From: Sporobolomyces roseus | Lineage: Eukaryota; Basidiomycota; Microbotryomycetes; Sporidiobolales; Sporidiobolaceae | NCBI GenBank assembly: GCA_016617785.1 | Contig: JADILM010000002.1 | Span: forward strand, 1,116,001 to 1,180,000 | Direction: 5' to 3' | Length of the DNA: 64,000 nucleotides | Part shown: positions 10,900-23,078 of the stretch, one piece after another | Layout: the number at the start of each line of letters is the position of its first letter | Numbering within the stretch: the stretch's first letter is position 1 | Position numbers and translations under genes: made by a program | The notes under the pieces: model-generated | What the model saw: only the letters and a program-made list of their open reading frames with translations | Database searches by the model: none | What the model was told of the DNA's origin: nothing

Positions 10900-13800
10900 T
10901 CAATTGAGATATCGACGACAGGTTGGAGCACTATACAGAGCGTGACGAGGAGTACGCTCAGCAGTCGTAGAAGGCTCAAAAGGACGAGGAGAGAAAGAGA
11001 GGGAAGGACGTACCCGCAAAGACAAGGGATTTTGTTGTCTTCCTCGATAGGGAAATGGTAATCTGCAAAGTGAGAGCGACGTCGATCAGTCATGTACAAC
11101 TGATTGAGAGAGTAGGATGAGATCATACCATAAGTAACTTCATCTCCCGGTTCAATAACAGTTTTTGCGTAAATGACAATCTTCTTGACTCCGTTAATCG
11201 TAATGATCTTGGCAGTACAATTCGGTGCACAACAATGATTGATGAGACGTCTAATTGTGCGAGGTTCAAGTCAGTTCTTCCGAAATCGATCAAGGATCAG
11301 AATGAGGGAGAATGTACCCGAGATTTCCTTTCTTCGTGGCATCGACGACGAGGTCTTCGTCAACCCTGAACAAGTACGAACTTCCGATACCTTGACGTTC
11401 GTATGCCTTTTCTCGTAGATCCGCGACTTGTTGTCGAATCAATTCTCCAACGTATTCAATCACCATATCTCCTTGAGGGATGTGTCTGCGAAGTGAGCGG
11501 TTCATCTATCAGCGAGGAGAAAGCCGCGAAGAGAGAAAGGTTCAGGACTCACTCTTTCGCAAAGAGACCGTATCCCTCGATACCAGATCTCGAGAAAGTG
11601 AGTTGTTTCTTCCTCGTCTTGAGTTGATTGAATTTGAGAACGTCAGTATCGGTAGCGGTCACCTTCTTGTGCAATTCCATCCCCCTGACCAATCCACGAG
11701 TGTTCGCACGCGCGAGCCTCGAAACTGCGACTGCCGAAGCCCCGTTATCGTTTTCAGCTTTCGCTCGATTACTCGCAGGTCGATTCGCCATCTTTTCTTC
11801 AATCGTAACTTTGTAGAATCCTTCCGTCCGTGCACACCCAGAAGGGTGTCTCAAGTTGTTCGATTCGTCCTCGGAACCCGGTGGAGTAGGTTGGAAATCG
11901 TGTCCGAGTTGTAAACGTTCGATCGCGAGTTTGAGGTAGAACAAATCTTCTTCGTCTGCTGCGATTCCCGCTTCGAATGGATCCGAAGTGATAGGTCGGG
12001 GAGGGAGGGCAGTAGCTCGTCGGAGTCGTTTCGCACGGATCGTGGTAGGGGAGAGAGGTCGATCTGAATCGGAAGCCGAATCTCCTTCATCTGGACCGTG
12101 TAGAGAAGGTGAAGGTGCTGTCGCGTCAGGTGTAGGCATAGCTGAGGCGTCTCCGTCGACTTGCATAGCGTCCTCCTCCTCGACGAGTGAAGAGAGACCG
12201 TGTTTCTTCTTCATGAGTTTCTTGATGAAAGACGGTTCATCCTCTTGTTCCTCCTCGTCGACTTCTCCAGATCGTTCCCTCCTGTACTCCTCTATCGGTT
12301 TCATGTTGAGTTCCGGCGATGTCGACCTCGAAACGAGATCCTCCATTCTCAACGGTGGTGGGTCGAGATCTCGAGTACTTGACTCATCCTCATCCTCCGC
12401 CTCTTCTTCTTCTCCTCCATCTTCTCCCTCACTACTCGTGTACGACAAGTGAACTTTCGCTTTCTTCATCTTCTTTTCCCTCTCCTTCTCTCGCTCTCGT
12501 TTCTTCTTGTCTTTCTCTTCTTGCTTCTTTCTTCGTACCTTGATCTCTTCCGCTTCACTCCCTTCAGTCTCACTCGCAATTCGAGCAGGTTTCCTCGCCT
12601 TCTTCTCCTTCGTCGTCGGAACTTGACCATTCGGTGGTAACGGATTCTTCCTCGGTCGACCGACAGGACGCTTGACTGGTACTGGTGGTTTCTTCTCCTC
12701 CTCCTCACTTATGTCGTGGTCTCGTAAGTAGTCGTGAGGTTGAGGTCCAGGTGCCGCGACAGAGGATTCTGAAGGCGCTTCTGAAGAGATTCGACTAACG
12801 GATCTTTGTCGATTGCGAGGAGTTGTCGATCCATTCTGTCCTTTGTTGCGTTTGGAGAAAGAGAGAGTAGCGAGTCCACCTTTGAGAGCGGCAGGAGTCG
12901 AGGAAGGAAGTTGAGCAGTCGATTCTGGGAGGGCAGGAGGAACGAAAGGAGTCGGAATCGAGGACGTCGAAGGTAGTCCTTCAGGTTTGACGTAAGGCGC
13001 TGGAGGCGGAGGTAGAGGAGGTTGTCTTCTCGGAGGTTCAACTTTCGTCTGTGTCTTCTCCCAATTCGACAAGTGTTCCTGAACCTTTCCCCTCACGACT
13101 CTCAACTTGATGTCGTTCTCGAACGCCTCCAACAACTCCTGAACGACGATCTCTTTCGCCTCATCGACGAGTTCTTGACCAGTCCAGCCCGAGGTCTTCT
13201 TCGGTTTCTGATTGAGTTTCTGGATGAGTGAGGCGAGCTTCGCATCGGGAACGGGAGTGGGTGGTTTCGGGTACTTGAAGTGTCGTTTAGGGACTTCCGA
13301 GGTAGCTGAAGAAGGTTCGGAAGCATCGGAAGGTTTCGAAGTGGGCAGACTAGGGGGTTCGCAGAGGGTGAGGGAAAGAGGAGCACCGGAGAATCGCTTG
13401 TAGTTGAGTTCGTCGATTGCTTTCTGAGCACTCGTAGCTGAAGTGAAGGTGATGTACCATCCTGAAGTATCCGCGAAAGTCTGTGAGCAAGCAAGCAAAG
13501 ATCAGTAAGCAAATTCTTGAGGTTGTAACTTCTCGACTCACTCGATCAATCCCGAATGCCCTAAAGTGTCGTTCCAGCTCTTCACCATTCGGTCTCGCTA
13601 ACGATCCCCCTTGACTTCCATCCCTAACCCTCTGAAATTCTCCCTTCTCAATCAACAAATGTTGATTCCCATTCAACGCCAATTTCTCCTCCAACACTTT
13701 CTTGCTCGCTTGCCACGCGATCGCAGCAGCGGGTGCGATTCCATGAGGTAACACCGTACGAGGTAAAGTCCTCCCTGATCCATGATGGAAAAACACCCGA

Positions 13801-16181
13801 TCTTTCTTATCGATTTTCTCTTCTTCCGAACCATCCCCTTCTCCTTCCTCTCCATCTCCATCATCATCTGAACTCTCTTCACTCATCTCCATATCTACAT
13901 CCTCATCTTCCAATTCTTTCAATCGTTTCTTGGGTGATGACCTGAGTTTTCCCAGAGTGTTCGAATTCGATCCTGCTCCTCCTCCTCCTGGTTGTTGTTG
14001 TTGAGCAAGTTGTTGTTGTCTCAACCTTTTCTTAGCAGCTTCTACAGCTTTCGCAATAGCACTAGCCATATCTTCCGCTTGACCCTGTCTACCTCCTCCA
14101 GATCTTCCATTCGTACTAGATCGATTATTCAACCCGAATCCACTCCCTCCTCTTCCAACTTCCGATCTCAAAGGTAATCGATCACCCGAGACAGTTCGTT
14201 CTCGATGCGAAGAAGGTCCAGTCGGGATCGGTGCTGGTGCGGGAGGTACGGCAGAAAGAACGGGTTTGGGAGGTAAAGAGGAAGCCGAAGAAGAAGGAAG
14301 AGGTGGGATTGGCATGTGAGGTACGGCTAGATCGAATGGACCTGGACCTCGAGGAGTAGGAGCTATCGATGAGCTGTATGCTGATGATCGAGGTCCGCTT
14401 GGGGGTTGTTGAGTCCCTCGAGCTAATGCACGAGGACCGGTAGGGAGAGAGGAAGAGACGGTGGAAGAACGAGGACCAGAAGGAGTTGTAGACGAGGAGT
14501 GGTTGGGTGTAGAAGATCCTCCGTTGGAGAAACGAAAAGGAGAATTGACAGGGGAAACGATGTTTGGTCGAGCTGGGAGATGGAGCGGAGGAGGTGCGAT
14601 CGAGGGAGGGGGTGGGGGAGGCTGAGAAGGAGGCGCAGGTGGTGCAATAGATGGAAGAGGAGGTGGAGGTGGAGGAGCGTCAGAAGGGAGTCTAGGAATC
14701 GGAGTTGTCGCAGGGAGATTCGAAGTTGAGGTTGATGGTGAAGGTTTGACTACTTCTGGATGTAACCTCTCCATTTCCTTCTTGACCGCTTCTTTACACA
14801 ATTCCCCTTTTCCATCAAGCACGACTTTGACTCCCTTTTCCGAGCTCATCATCATAGCCATTCCAACTTTCGCGCCATTCGATTTTTGTAATGCTTCGTT
14901 CGCAACATTCGCACCATCCTGAGTTTGACCCGCCCTTCGTTTCCTATCATACCTTTCCTTCTCCTCCTTTGATAGACTCTCCCTACCATTTCGAGGGATG
15001 TCATCTTGATATTTGATCCAACAAATTCCGAGTGAACCTCCAGTCTTCGTATCGTATTTGAAGTCTTGAGTTTCGATCTTGCCGAAGGAACGGAAATGAG
15101 AATGAATAGCGTCGGGAGTGACTGTGCTCGGATATTCTGTGACGAGAATGGCAGAAGGAGGGATTGGAGGAGGAGGTCCCAAAGAATTCTTATCCCACTG
15201 TGAGCCGTCGTTTCACAGGAAAATTAGCTGTCACCCGACCATCTCCTCTCTAAAAAACGATTCAAACTCACGGAATAAGTAAAAGTTCCCAAACTATCGA
15301 CAAACACTTCCCTCCTCTTCTTTTTCCCTTTATCTTTCGCACCCAAATCCATTCCCCCTTTCCTCGGATCCTCTACTTTGCCTTCAAACTTGTCCCCATC
15401 CCACCTGTACACGACCTCTTTCCCTTTCTTGACCGGATTCGTATCCAAACTTGGGTCATACAAAACTTTGTAATCTTTCGTATTCAATGACTTGTAAAAG
15501 AAGGGAGGGAGTTTCTCTTGCGGAGGAGGTTTGCGGGTCGAGGTGGAACCACTCAGTAGTGCTGATGCTGAGGAACGAGAGCTGTTCGTGGAGGGTAGAG
15601 AAGTTCGGGTTGAAGTGGGGGAAGCTGAAGGACGAGAGGAAGTCGAAGGTAGAGGGGTTGAATGCGAGGTGGGAGTGAGAGAGGATCGTGAAGATGAAGC
15701 GGTAGGACGGAGGGAGAAGGGTTCGATGTGTGCTTTAGGAGGGAGGTATCTGCTATTTGATTGAGGAGGGGAAGTCGAACGTAAAGCGCTAGTTGATGTC
15801 GAAGTACTAGATGTTGATTCCTTTGCTACATCCCATCTCGAACGACCTGAACATTGAGTGAAAGAAAAAGAGTTGAAAGAAGAAAAGGCGAAACAAGGTG
15901 AAAAAAGTCAGCTCGATTGACTTGCGCGTGGTCGAGTAGTGAGTGGAGGACTTGCGTGGTTTCGGATCTGTCTGTTCGACTACTCTAGCTTGAATTGGAG
16001 GAGGAGGAGGACGCGAGTAAGAATGATCTCGAGGAGGAGGAATCTCCCTCTGTCCTGACTGCCTTGGATCGTGACCATACAGTTCACCTTTTGGGATCTC
16101 TGGACTATCGATCAAATCATAGTAAGGGTTGGAGAAGGAGGAGGGTTCATCGTCTCTTGTTGGACTCGGCCATCCGCTCAT
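10900..16181 (-). CDS. SET1: Histone H3-lysine-4 methyltransferase, COMPASS catalytic subunit
   Basis: The C-terminus is unmistakable: an nSET block ([20 protein letters not shown]), the SET domain across 11131-11575 with YVGELIRQ and [11 protein letters not shown], then post-SET CLCG joined by an intron to APTCRRYLN and stop TGA at 10900-10902. Upstream are an RRM-like fold ([20 protein letters not shown], about 15000-15160), a second RRM-like segment split by an intron near 13500 ([20 protein letters not shown]), a QQQLAQQQQ tract, and long Pro/Ser-rich linkers. Near 15390-15530 lies [15 protein letters not shown], typical of fungal Set1 N-termini. The estimated length is ~1,550-1,600 residues, longer than yeast Set1. 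The start at 16181 ([11 protein letters not shown]) is the best candidate, but the first intron (about 15840-15930) has no unique phase-compatible solution. SWD1, another COMPASS subunit, lies ~3 kb away at 19035. Confidence 0.93.
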
Positions 16182-17057
16182 CCTTGTCGAGGTGTCTCCT
16201 AGCTCTCAAGTAGAGCTACTCCTGATCGTTGTACTCAGTCAAGTAGAAGCGAGAGGCGAGGTTAATGGAGAGTTGAAGGTTGAAGAGAGCCTGCTCGCTT
16301 CGCTTCTGAGTTCTCTTGCTTCCTCACCTCAACCCTCGATTATTCAGCACCGCTTGAGACTACTCAGATATTGACCTGTACTATCGAGACATACGCGCAA
16401 ATGCTCGACCCAACTCCAACCATTTTTCTGTTTCTTTCAACAAGAATTCGAAAATTCGGCCGACCTCACCAGGATCCGTAGAGTAGCGTTCAGGAGTGTC
16501 AATAGAGCTACTGTATACGAGCTCGTGGGAGAAGTTTCAGCGCGTTTGGAGGAGGTGCAATCGACTTATTCACCTCACCATTCAATCTTTCGCAATTCAT
16601 CGATTGGAGATACATCGTGCCGTAGAACGTTGGTTTGCCTTTCGCCAACAAACCCGGTTGCTCGACTGATCCTACTCTCGTGGACCCCCTCAAACCGCTT
16701 CTCTCTCCTTTCTCTTTCCTTCGCAACTCCCGTTCTCTAATACGACGTGCCTCGCTCCTCTAACATTACAGCACAAGATCAACAGATTCGGTGATATACT
16801 TGTGGGAAGCTCGACGTGGGTTCGAACAGGCTACAACAAGGAGAATAGGGTTGTCTTCTCTCGAGTCCAAACGCAGTCAGAAACGTGAGAATAGGAAGAG
16901 GATGCTGGTAATGACCAAGAATGTATTCGAAAGAAGAGAACAAGAGAGAGAGAGAAACTCGAGAATTGAATCTGAAAAGAATAAATCTCCCAGTTTTCTC
17001 CTTTTTCCCACGACACCTCCCATCTCGCATCCCTCCCCTTCCCGATCCACCCGCATT
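16182..17057. promoter_or_regulatory. SET1 upstream region / ZUO1 downstream region
   Basis: These 876 bases lie between the stop of ZUO1 and the start of SET1, both on the minus strand. The region should hold the ZUO1 3' untranslated region and the SET1 promoter and leader. A TTCGCAA heptamer lies at 16589-16595. Short open frames on both strands (for example 16508-16726 minus) show no recognisable domain, and I do not call them genes. Confidence 0.45.
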
Positions 17058-18864
17058 TTAAGCGAATTCCTTGAATTTACCTTGTCCAACTTTGTCTTCC
17101 GCCTTCTTCGCCGCCTCAACCAACACCAATTTAACACTATCCATTCCCTTCGCGCCCTCCATCTTGGTCTTCAATTCCGCGACTTCCTCGGCCTCCAACG
17201 CAGAGAACAAAAGGTCCAATTCACTGAAACAACCTTCGACGGTCGCTGGTGCGGGAGAGGTACCGGCGATCGTGAAGTAGTTGTTCGAAGTGACGAGTGC
17301 AGTGATCGCTTTTTGCGACTTCTTGACATTCTTCTTTGCGGCATCTTTCGCTTTCTTCGCTGCTTCACGATCCGTCTACTCGACTCACATTCACATCAGC
17401 CTTCAAGGTTCAATCGAGAGAAAGGGGGAGAGAGAGAGAGAGAGAGAGAGAAAAGCTTACCTTGTCTTTGGCGTCCTTTTCAGCTTGATCCTTCTTTTCT
17501 TGTTCCTCCTTCTCTTTCTGTGCCTTCTCTTGCTCAGCCTTGACTTTAGGGTCTACAACCTCAGCTCCGGCGACTTTACCCTTCTTCGCGTCTCGAGCGG
17601 CTTTCTCAGCGGCCTTGAACGCCTTGATACGAGGGTCCGAAGCGAGGGCGGTATCGACGAGAGTACGAACTCGGGTGATATCGTCCTTTTTGCGTTGGGC
17701 TCGTTGGGCTTTGTTCTTCTTCTCTTGGTGACGTTTCTCATCACGACTACGCTCGCCACGAGTTCCTCTCATCAGTCTCGGAAAGAAGAAGAGTGATTTG
17801 GAAGGGAGAAGTGAACGTACGAATCAGCTCCCTCAGGTGCGTCTTTATCCTCATATTCGAAACTCCTCCACGAATCCAAGTTGTACCAGAAATCGTAGAA
17901 ACTCTCGACTTCCTGTTTCGAAGTCTCTGGACCTCCGAGACTAGGTGCAGGTTGAGTCTTGGAGAACCTAGCCTCACGAGCGAAAACGGGAGCCCATAAC
18001 TCGTAAAAGTTGGATTCGGTCGTTTCCTTTTGCGAGGGGTAATCGTCGGTGATGGCGGGGTCGACGGAATCGAATTGACGACGAGTCTCGAGTTTCGAAA
18101 GGGTCTCCATGGCTTTAGGTTACAGAGCTGCTAATCAGTACTCTGAGAGAGTATAGATTAGAAGAGTATTTGAAGACTTACCTTTGGCGATACATTTGAA
18201 GAATGAATCATCGTTACCATCTCCACCGGCAGAAGCCTTCTTGTCGGGGTGATGACGGAGTACCTTGCGACGGTCTGTGACGGCAGCGATTGATATGAGT
18301 ACGTCGGTTTGACGAGGGACTCAGAAAGTGAAACTGCACTCACGAGCTTTCTTGATTTGCTCGTTCGTAGCGTTGTAACGGAGGTGTTGAAGACCGAGAA
18401 CAGCGTAGTGATCTTGTTCCTGTACACGTCAGAAGTCCTCATCAGCTCCTGCAACTCCTCCAGCAGAGACTGAGTGAATATCGTACCTTCCACTTCCTGG
18501 GGTCTTGTTCAAGGACGTCCCTCGATTCTTGTTCTCCACCGAGTTCAGCATCTTGATCATCCTCCTCCTCTACGACCTGACCGTTCTGGGCGGCGAGTTC
18601 TCCCTCGAGTTTATCATCTTGCGCAAACGAACGTTGGTTCAAAATCCTTCGTGCGTGAGCGTGGAATGCGGGTCCAGCGGGATAGACTGCTCCTGAAGTA
18701 GAAGGGGCTATACAGTACGCATTCGAGGGTCAGCGGGTGGTTGAGAAGGGAAAAAGGATGTAAAATGTGAAATTTACCGGAGAGAGGTGAGAAGGAAGCG
18801 GGCTTGTAAGAGGAAGTCTTGACGGGTAGGGCAAAGTCTAGAGATTGAACAGTAGGATGCGACA
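17058..18864 (-). CDS. ZUO1: Zuotin, ribosome-associated J-domain co-chaperone (DNAJC2 family)
   Basis: The protein begins [17 protein letters not shown] at 18864. The J domain is split by two introns: [16 protein letters not shown], then the catalytic VLRHHPDKK with its HPD tripeptide. The zuotin-homology region follows ([54 protein letters not shown]). Next comes the long charged ribosome-binding helix ([16 protein letters not shown], then about 60 Lys/Glu-rich residues). A C-terminal four-helix bundle (SKLDLLF-like [18 protein letters not shown]) ends GKFKEFA with stop TAA at 17058-17060. Zuotin pairs with the atypical Hsp70 Ssz1 in the RAC complex at the ribosome exit tunnel and stimulates Ssb on nascent chains. 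The ATG lies 170 bases from the divergent SWD1 start. An intron carries a (GA)n run. Confidence 0.93.
17429..17451. repeat. (GA)n dinucleotide run inside a ZUO1 intron
   Basis: About 11 GA units in a row. On the transcribed (minus) strand the run reads as CT repeats directly downstream of the donor of this intron, so it is a pyrimidine tract within the intron. Confidence 0.9.
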
Positions 18865-19034
18865 TCTCGACTAGTATTCTGAGGTGTAGTCGAGGAGAAC
18901 AAGAGTCGACTCTCTCTCTCTGTCTCTCTTCAACCAAAAGTTCGCTGTTTCTCTCCTTCACTTCTGATCGATTCAATATACCTCTATTCCGTAACAATAC
19001 CCATCAATTGAGCCGTCCAACCCTCACACTTTGA
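18865..19034. promoter_or_regulatory. Bidirectional promoter, ZUO1 / SWD1
   Basis: Only 170 bases separate the two divergent start codons, so the two genes must share promoter sequence. A CT/GA-rich block lies at about 18905-18930. No TATA box was identified. Confidence 0.5.
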
Positions 19035-21451
19035 ATGAACCTCGAATTAACAAGTTCAGTCATTCTCCCCCCTCCTTCTCCCTTCTCCCTTCTCCTGCGC
19101 TCTACTGACTCCCCTAGTACGTGTACAGATCCATTCACCACTTCCTTCCCAGAGAACTATGATACCTCGATCGATGTAGCAGCAGAAACCGCTAGATTCA
19201 ACCCATCAGGTTTATTCGCGGGACATTACATCGCTGTAGGGAGACAGGATGGAGTCGTATTAGTACTAGATTTTGAGACTAAGAATGTAGTCAGGTGGTT
19301 GGAAGGTCATGTTAAATCGGTCACTACCGTTTGGTCAGTTTTGAACTTCTTTCCTTCCCTTTCATTTCTCTGTCGTTTCCCCTTCCTCTCAAATCCCTCC
19401 CGTTGCCTCCCTATCCCTCGCCATATTGCTCTCGCTAAACGCTTTCACCACCTCCGAATCACCATGACTCTATCTCGAACTGATTCGTCCTCGTCGTCTT
19501 TCGAACAAAACAGTTGGTCTCACAACTCACGTTACCTCCTCACCGCCTCTCGAGATTGGAACGTGATCATCTGGGATCTCTCCTCCGCTGCATTCTCAAC
19601 CGTGATCGGAGAGCGCCGTAACACGATTCGTTTCGATGCTCCCGTCACTTCCGCTGCGTTACATCCTACAAACTCGTTCGTCCCCCCCTTCCTCCCTCCT
19701 CACTCCCATCTTCTTACATTCGCTGACACGGTGAATGGAAGCGTAGGAAGCTATGTGTAGTGACGTTACATGCACAGACTCAACCGGTTTTCGTCGATTT
19801 GAGGAAAAAGTCAGAAGGAAGGTGGGAGTTGGAAGTACCACCGGAAGAAGAGGAAGTCAAAGAGCGGGGAGAGAATGAGGAGGTTGGGGAGAATGGAGAG
19901 GGAGAACAAAAGGATCAGGAAGAGGAAGAAGAGGAGGAGGAAGACGAGGCGTTCATTCGACGGAACAGGTACGTTTTTCGAACGATCATCCTTTAGTCAC
20001 ACTTTCGTTAGATGGGAGACTAAAGGGTTAACATTATTGGTACGCTGTAGGGAGATCTCTACGTTGGCTCGATTCAATCCGAGAGGTGATTTGATCTATG
20101 TCGGAACGAATCGAGGAAACATCAATATTTGGGACGTGCAAACGAAGGAGGTGAGCCCGCTCTCGTCTCTTTCAGTACACTCAGGAAGAGCGTCTACTGA
20201 GAATTGAAAATCGGCTCGCAGTGGTTATGGACGGAATACATAGGTAGCCCATCAGCTATCAAACATCTCGAGTTCAGTCCGAAGGGAGAGTAAGCTCTTC
20301 ACATATCTCTCTCTCTCTCTGTCTCCATTTCCTACTCTCCGCTCACATACTCGTCTATCAATGCTTTGTAGCGCAATCATAGTCAATTCGAACGACCGAG
20401 TGATCCGACTCCTCTCCCTCTCCCCTTTCCCACCTCCACCTCCATCCCCTCCATCTCCTGCCTCACCCTCCTCGAATCCCGACAAATTAATGCAAGAAGA
20501 AGACGAACAAGAACCCTCAGCAGCAGTAGCAGCAGAACCTTACTCGCCTCCTCCACCCCGACCCGCCCGAATCCCCTACTTCGAGATAGTTCACAAATTC
20601 CAAGATCTCGTGAACCGAACTCCATGGAACGGGTGTGGATTCTCAAATGACGGTGAGCATATCATGGGTGGTGAGTCTTCCTTCTTGTTCCCCTTTCTCT
20701 CGGACTTGTGAAGGAAAGGGAACTGATGAGAGGAGAAGAGAGGAATAGGAGCGGATAACAAAGCAACTCACAACATTTATATCTGGGATCGAGATTCTGG
20801 AGGATTGTCCAAGATTCTAGAAGGACCGAAAGATCCACTAGAAGATTTAGATGTACGTTTTTTTTTTCACCCTTTCCCGGAGAGTTTTAGTTTTGAGAGA
20901 GATTTGAGCTGATGATTCGTTGAGGGGAGAGAGAGTAGTGGCATCCCTTGAGACCTTTGATCGCGAGTACGAGTACCTTGGGATTGATTCATACATGGGT
21001 CACACCGATCGTTGAGAATTGGGCGGCGTATGCTCCAGGGTTCGAAGAATTGGATGAGAATCGAGAGTATGAAGAAAAAGAGGATGAATTCGATATCGTA
21101 CGTCTTCTCTTCTACTCTACATTGCTTCCTCCTCGGGACTTATGTAGAGCTTTGAGAAACATTCAGGAAGATGAGAATATATTGAAACAACGTCAAGCGA
21201 ACCAACAAGATGTACCAATCGACATTCTCACCACTTCCTCCCTCACCCAACACACCGATACCCAGAAACAGTTGTTATACCCTCGAGAACTACAAGATGG
21301 TGCGGAAGAAGCGACGAGATCGTTCGAGGAATGGATTGGAGAGGATGGCGATGGGGACGAGGACGAGGCGTTTTGTTTGGCTCCGGAATTAGACGAGGTA
21401 CCGTATCAAGGAGAAGTCCAGGTTGTCGAAAGTAATGGAAGGAATCAATAA
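19035..21451 (+). CDS. SWD1: COMPASS WD40 subunit Swd1 (RbBP5 homologue)
   Basis: A 19-base first exon (MNLELT) is spliced by an intron ending at 19128 to NPFTTSFPENYDTSID, the usual Swd1/RbBP5 opening. WD repeats follow: FNPSGLFAGHYIAVGRQDGVVLVLDF, SHNSRYLLTASRDWNVIIWD, FNPRGDLIYVGTNRGNINIWD, FSPKGD..NSNDRVIRLL, DNKATHNIYIWDRDSG and WHPLRPLIASTSTLGLIHTW. The last is followed by the signature NWAAYAPGFEELDENREYEEKEDEFDI, in which the acidic EEKEDEFD segment matches the part of RbBP5 that activates the methyltransferase. Acidic inserts lie between blades (about 19830-19960). At least eight introns are present. The stop TAA is at 21449-21451. The subunit scaffolds Set1 and Ash2/Bre2 for H3K4 methylation. 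It sits next to SET1, separated only by ZUO1. Confidence 0.9.
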
Positions 21452-21693
21452 CCTTTCCTTCATGAGCTGACTTTATGAAGCTGAGAGTGAGGCGAGAAAA
21501 GGAAGAAACAAAAAAAAAACAGGTTTTGCAGGGATGCGGAATATCAGAGTCAGGGTAGTATATCGACGAGGTGGGTGGTGGGTAACGACGGGAACAGAAT
21601 GGAACGACAAAGATCTACAGTCAACAAAACGAAAAAAAAAAACGAAAATGAGAAAAGAACAAATCAAAAGCGGTAAACTCTCCTTCCCTCCTC

Positions 21694-23078
21694 TCAGGTC
21701 GAATCCTCTGGACTCGCACTACCTTTCTCCTCCTCCTCCTCCTCCTCCTTCCTCTTCTTCTCAGCCGCCGCAGCTTCCTTTGCTTTCTTACTCCTGTTCC
21801 TAGGTCCCCTCTCTTTCGTGATCGGTTTCAACCCTCCCAACTTGCATTGCCTTCCCCCCGGAATAGTCATGAAGAACTTTTCGTTATGGAACGCTGAGTA
21901 ATCGGAAGCGGAGAAAATCTCGGGTGTGGTCGAGTTTGGAGGAAGGATTGAGTGAGGGAGAGAAACGGATTCGAGAATGGAGAGGAGAGAACCGGTCGTC
22001 ACTCGTTTGAAACCGTAGATCTGTGGGTCTCGGGAGTGCTGGTCAGTCTTGTAGTCTGGTAGAAAATGCTGAGAAGAACCGAAAGACTCACATTCAATTG
22101 ACGAACGAAAGAAGCGATAGTCGTGTGACGGAAATAACGAGCGAGAATTTCAAGCAAGTGAGGTTTCATATGTGCGATGAGAATGTAGTTGCCCTGTCGA
22201 CATGAACAAGGATCAGTGACTCAGTCAACTTACGAGACGAGCAAGAAAGCGAGGAAAGCTCACGCTAGCATCCCATCGGATCCAAGGTTGATACTCTTGA
22301 TGATCGAGGAGATAGCTGAGCTTTGAGATGAAAGGCTACACAGTCGAGACCATCGATAAGCGGAGTGAGATTATGAGAGAAACAAACAAAAGCTCACTGT
22401 CACGACTTCATTCCCTCCTTCTGAGCTTGCAGGAGAAGCCCTCGACGGATCGACAGGTAGACTCAATCCACTCGACGTCTGTGGTTGCTGGGGTGCAGCG
22501 GAGAGTAACTCGGGAGAAGCAGTTGCCGACGACACCTTGGGTTTCTTCGCACTCGGTCCAGAAACCAAATCCTCGAGATCCCAAATCGCACCTGAGCCAC
22601 TCCTCTTTGACGTCGACGTTGATGTTGAGGTATGAGGTTGAGGTTGTGCTTGAGGGAAAGGTACGTAGAGAGGAGCGAGGTCTACTTCTGTAGGTTGAAG
22701 ACCGAAATCTAAATAACCATTCCATTCATTCGAAGCGGCACCGGTGAGAGCTGAAGCTGTTCGGGGAGGAGCGAAGGAGGAAGCGCAGTCAAGGGAAGGA
22801 AGTCGACCTGGACTGAGTGGTTGAGGAGTACCGATAGGACGAAGTTTGAGGGAATCACTGTTTGAAGCGAGAGGAGAAGGAGCGGGAGGTGAACAACCTT
22901 GAGAGGAACAAGATGGAGTAGTAGGCTTCGGTAGCTCGATCGTGTTGAATAAAGGGCAACCAGAAGTCGTATAAGCTACAACTCGTGGAAGGTTAGCTCT
23001 CTCGGCAGCGGGAAGAGAAGCGAAGAGAGAGAGCTCACGACAAGGGAAGCTGGGAGCTGGAGCAGTCGAAGCTGACAT
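21694..23078 (-). CDS. HSF-type DNA-binding domain protein with the domain near its C-terminus
   Basis: The start at 23078 opens a ~230-residue Ser/Pro-rich N-terminus (MSASTAPAPSFPCREL). It is spliced to a heat-shock-factor winged helix over four exons: TPFISKLSYLLDHQEYQPWI then RWDAS, GNYILIAHMKPHLLEILARY then FRHTTIASFVRQLN, and IYGFKRV. The recognition-helix motif SFVRQLN-IYGF is intact. After the domain only ~100 residues remain. They end in a basic cluster (GPRNRSKKAKEAAAAEKKRK) and an acidic run, with stop TGA at 21694-21696. No leucine-zipper-like HR-A/B trimerisation region follows, as it does in Hsf1. The protein may therefore bind as a monomer or by another route, and calling it HSF1 itself would be wrong. 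It is convergent with SWD1. Confidence 0.85.

Noticed and set aside
16508..16726. A 72-residue minus-strand frame upstream of SET1
   Set aside because: It shows no recognisable domain and no support beyond being open. It is kept as part of the SET1 upstream region.
16791..17543. A 250-residue plus-strand frame antisense to the end of ZUO1
   Set aside because: It is a shadow of the zuotin C-terminal exon; the residues are Arg/Glu/Ser-rich without any domain, and the minus-strand reading is clearly the gene.
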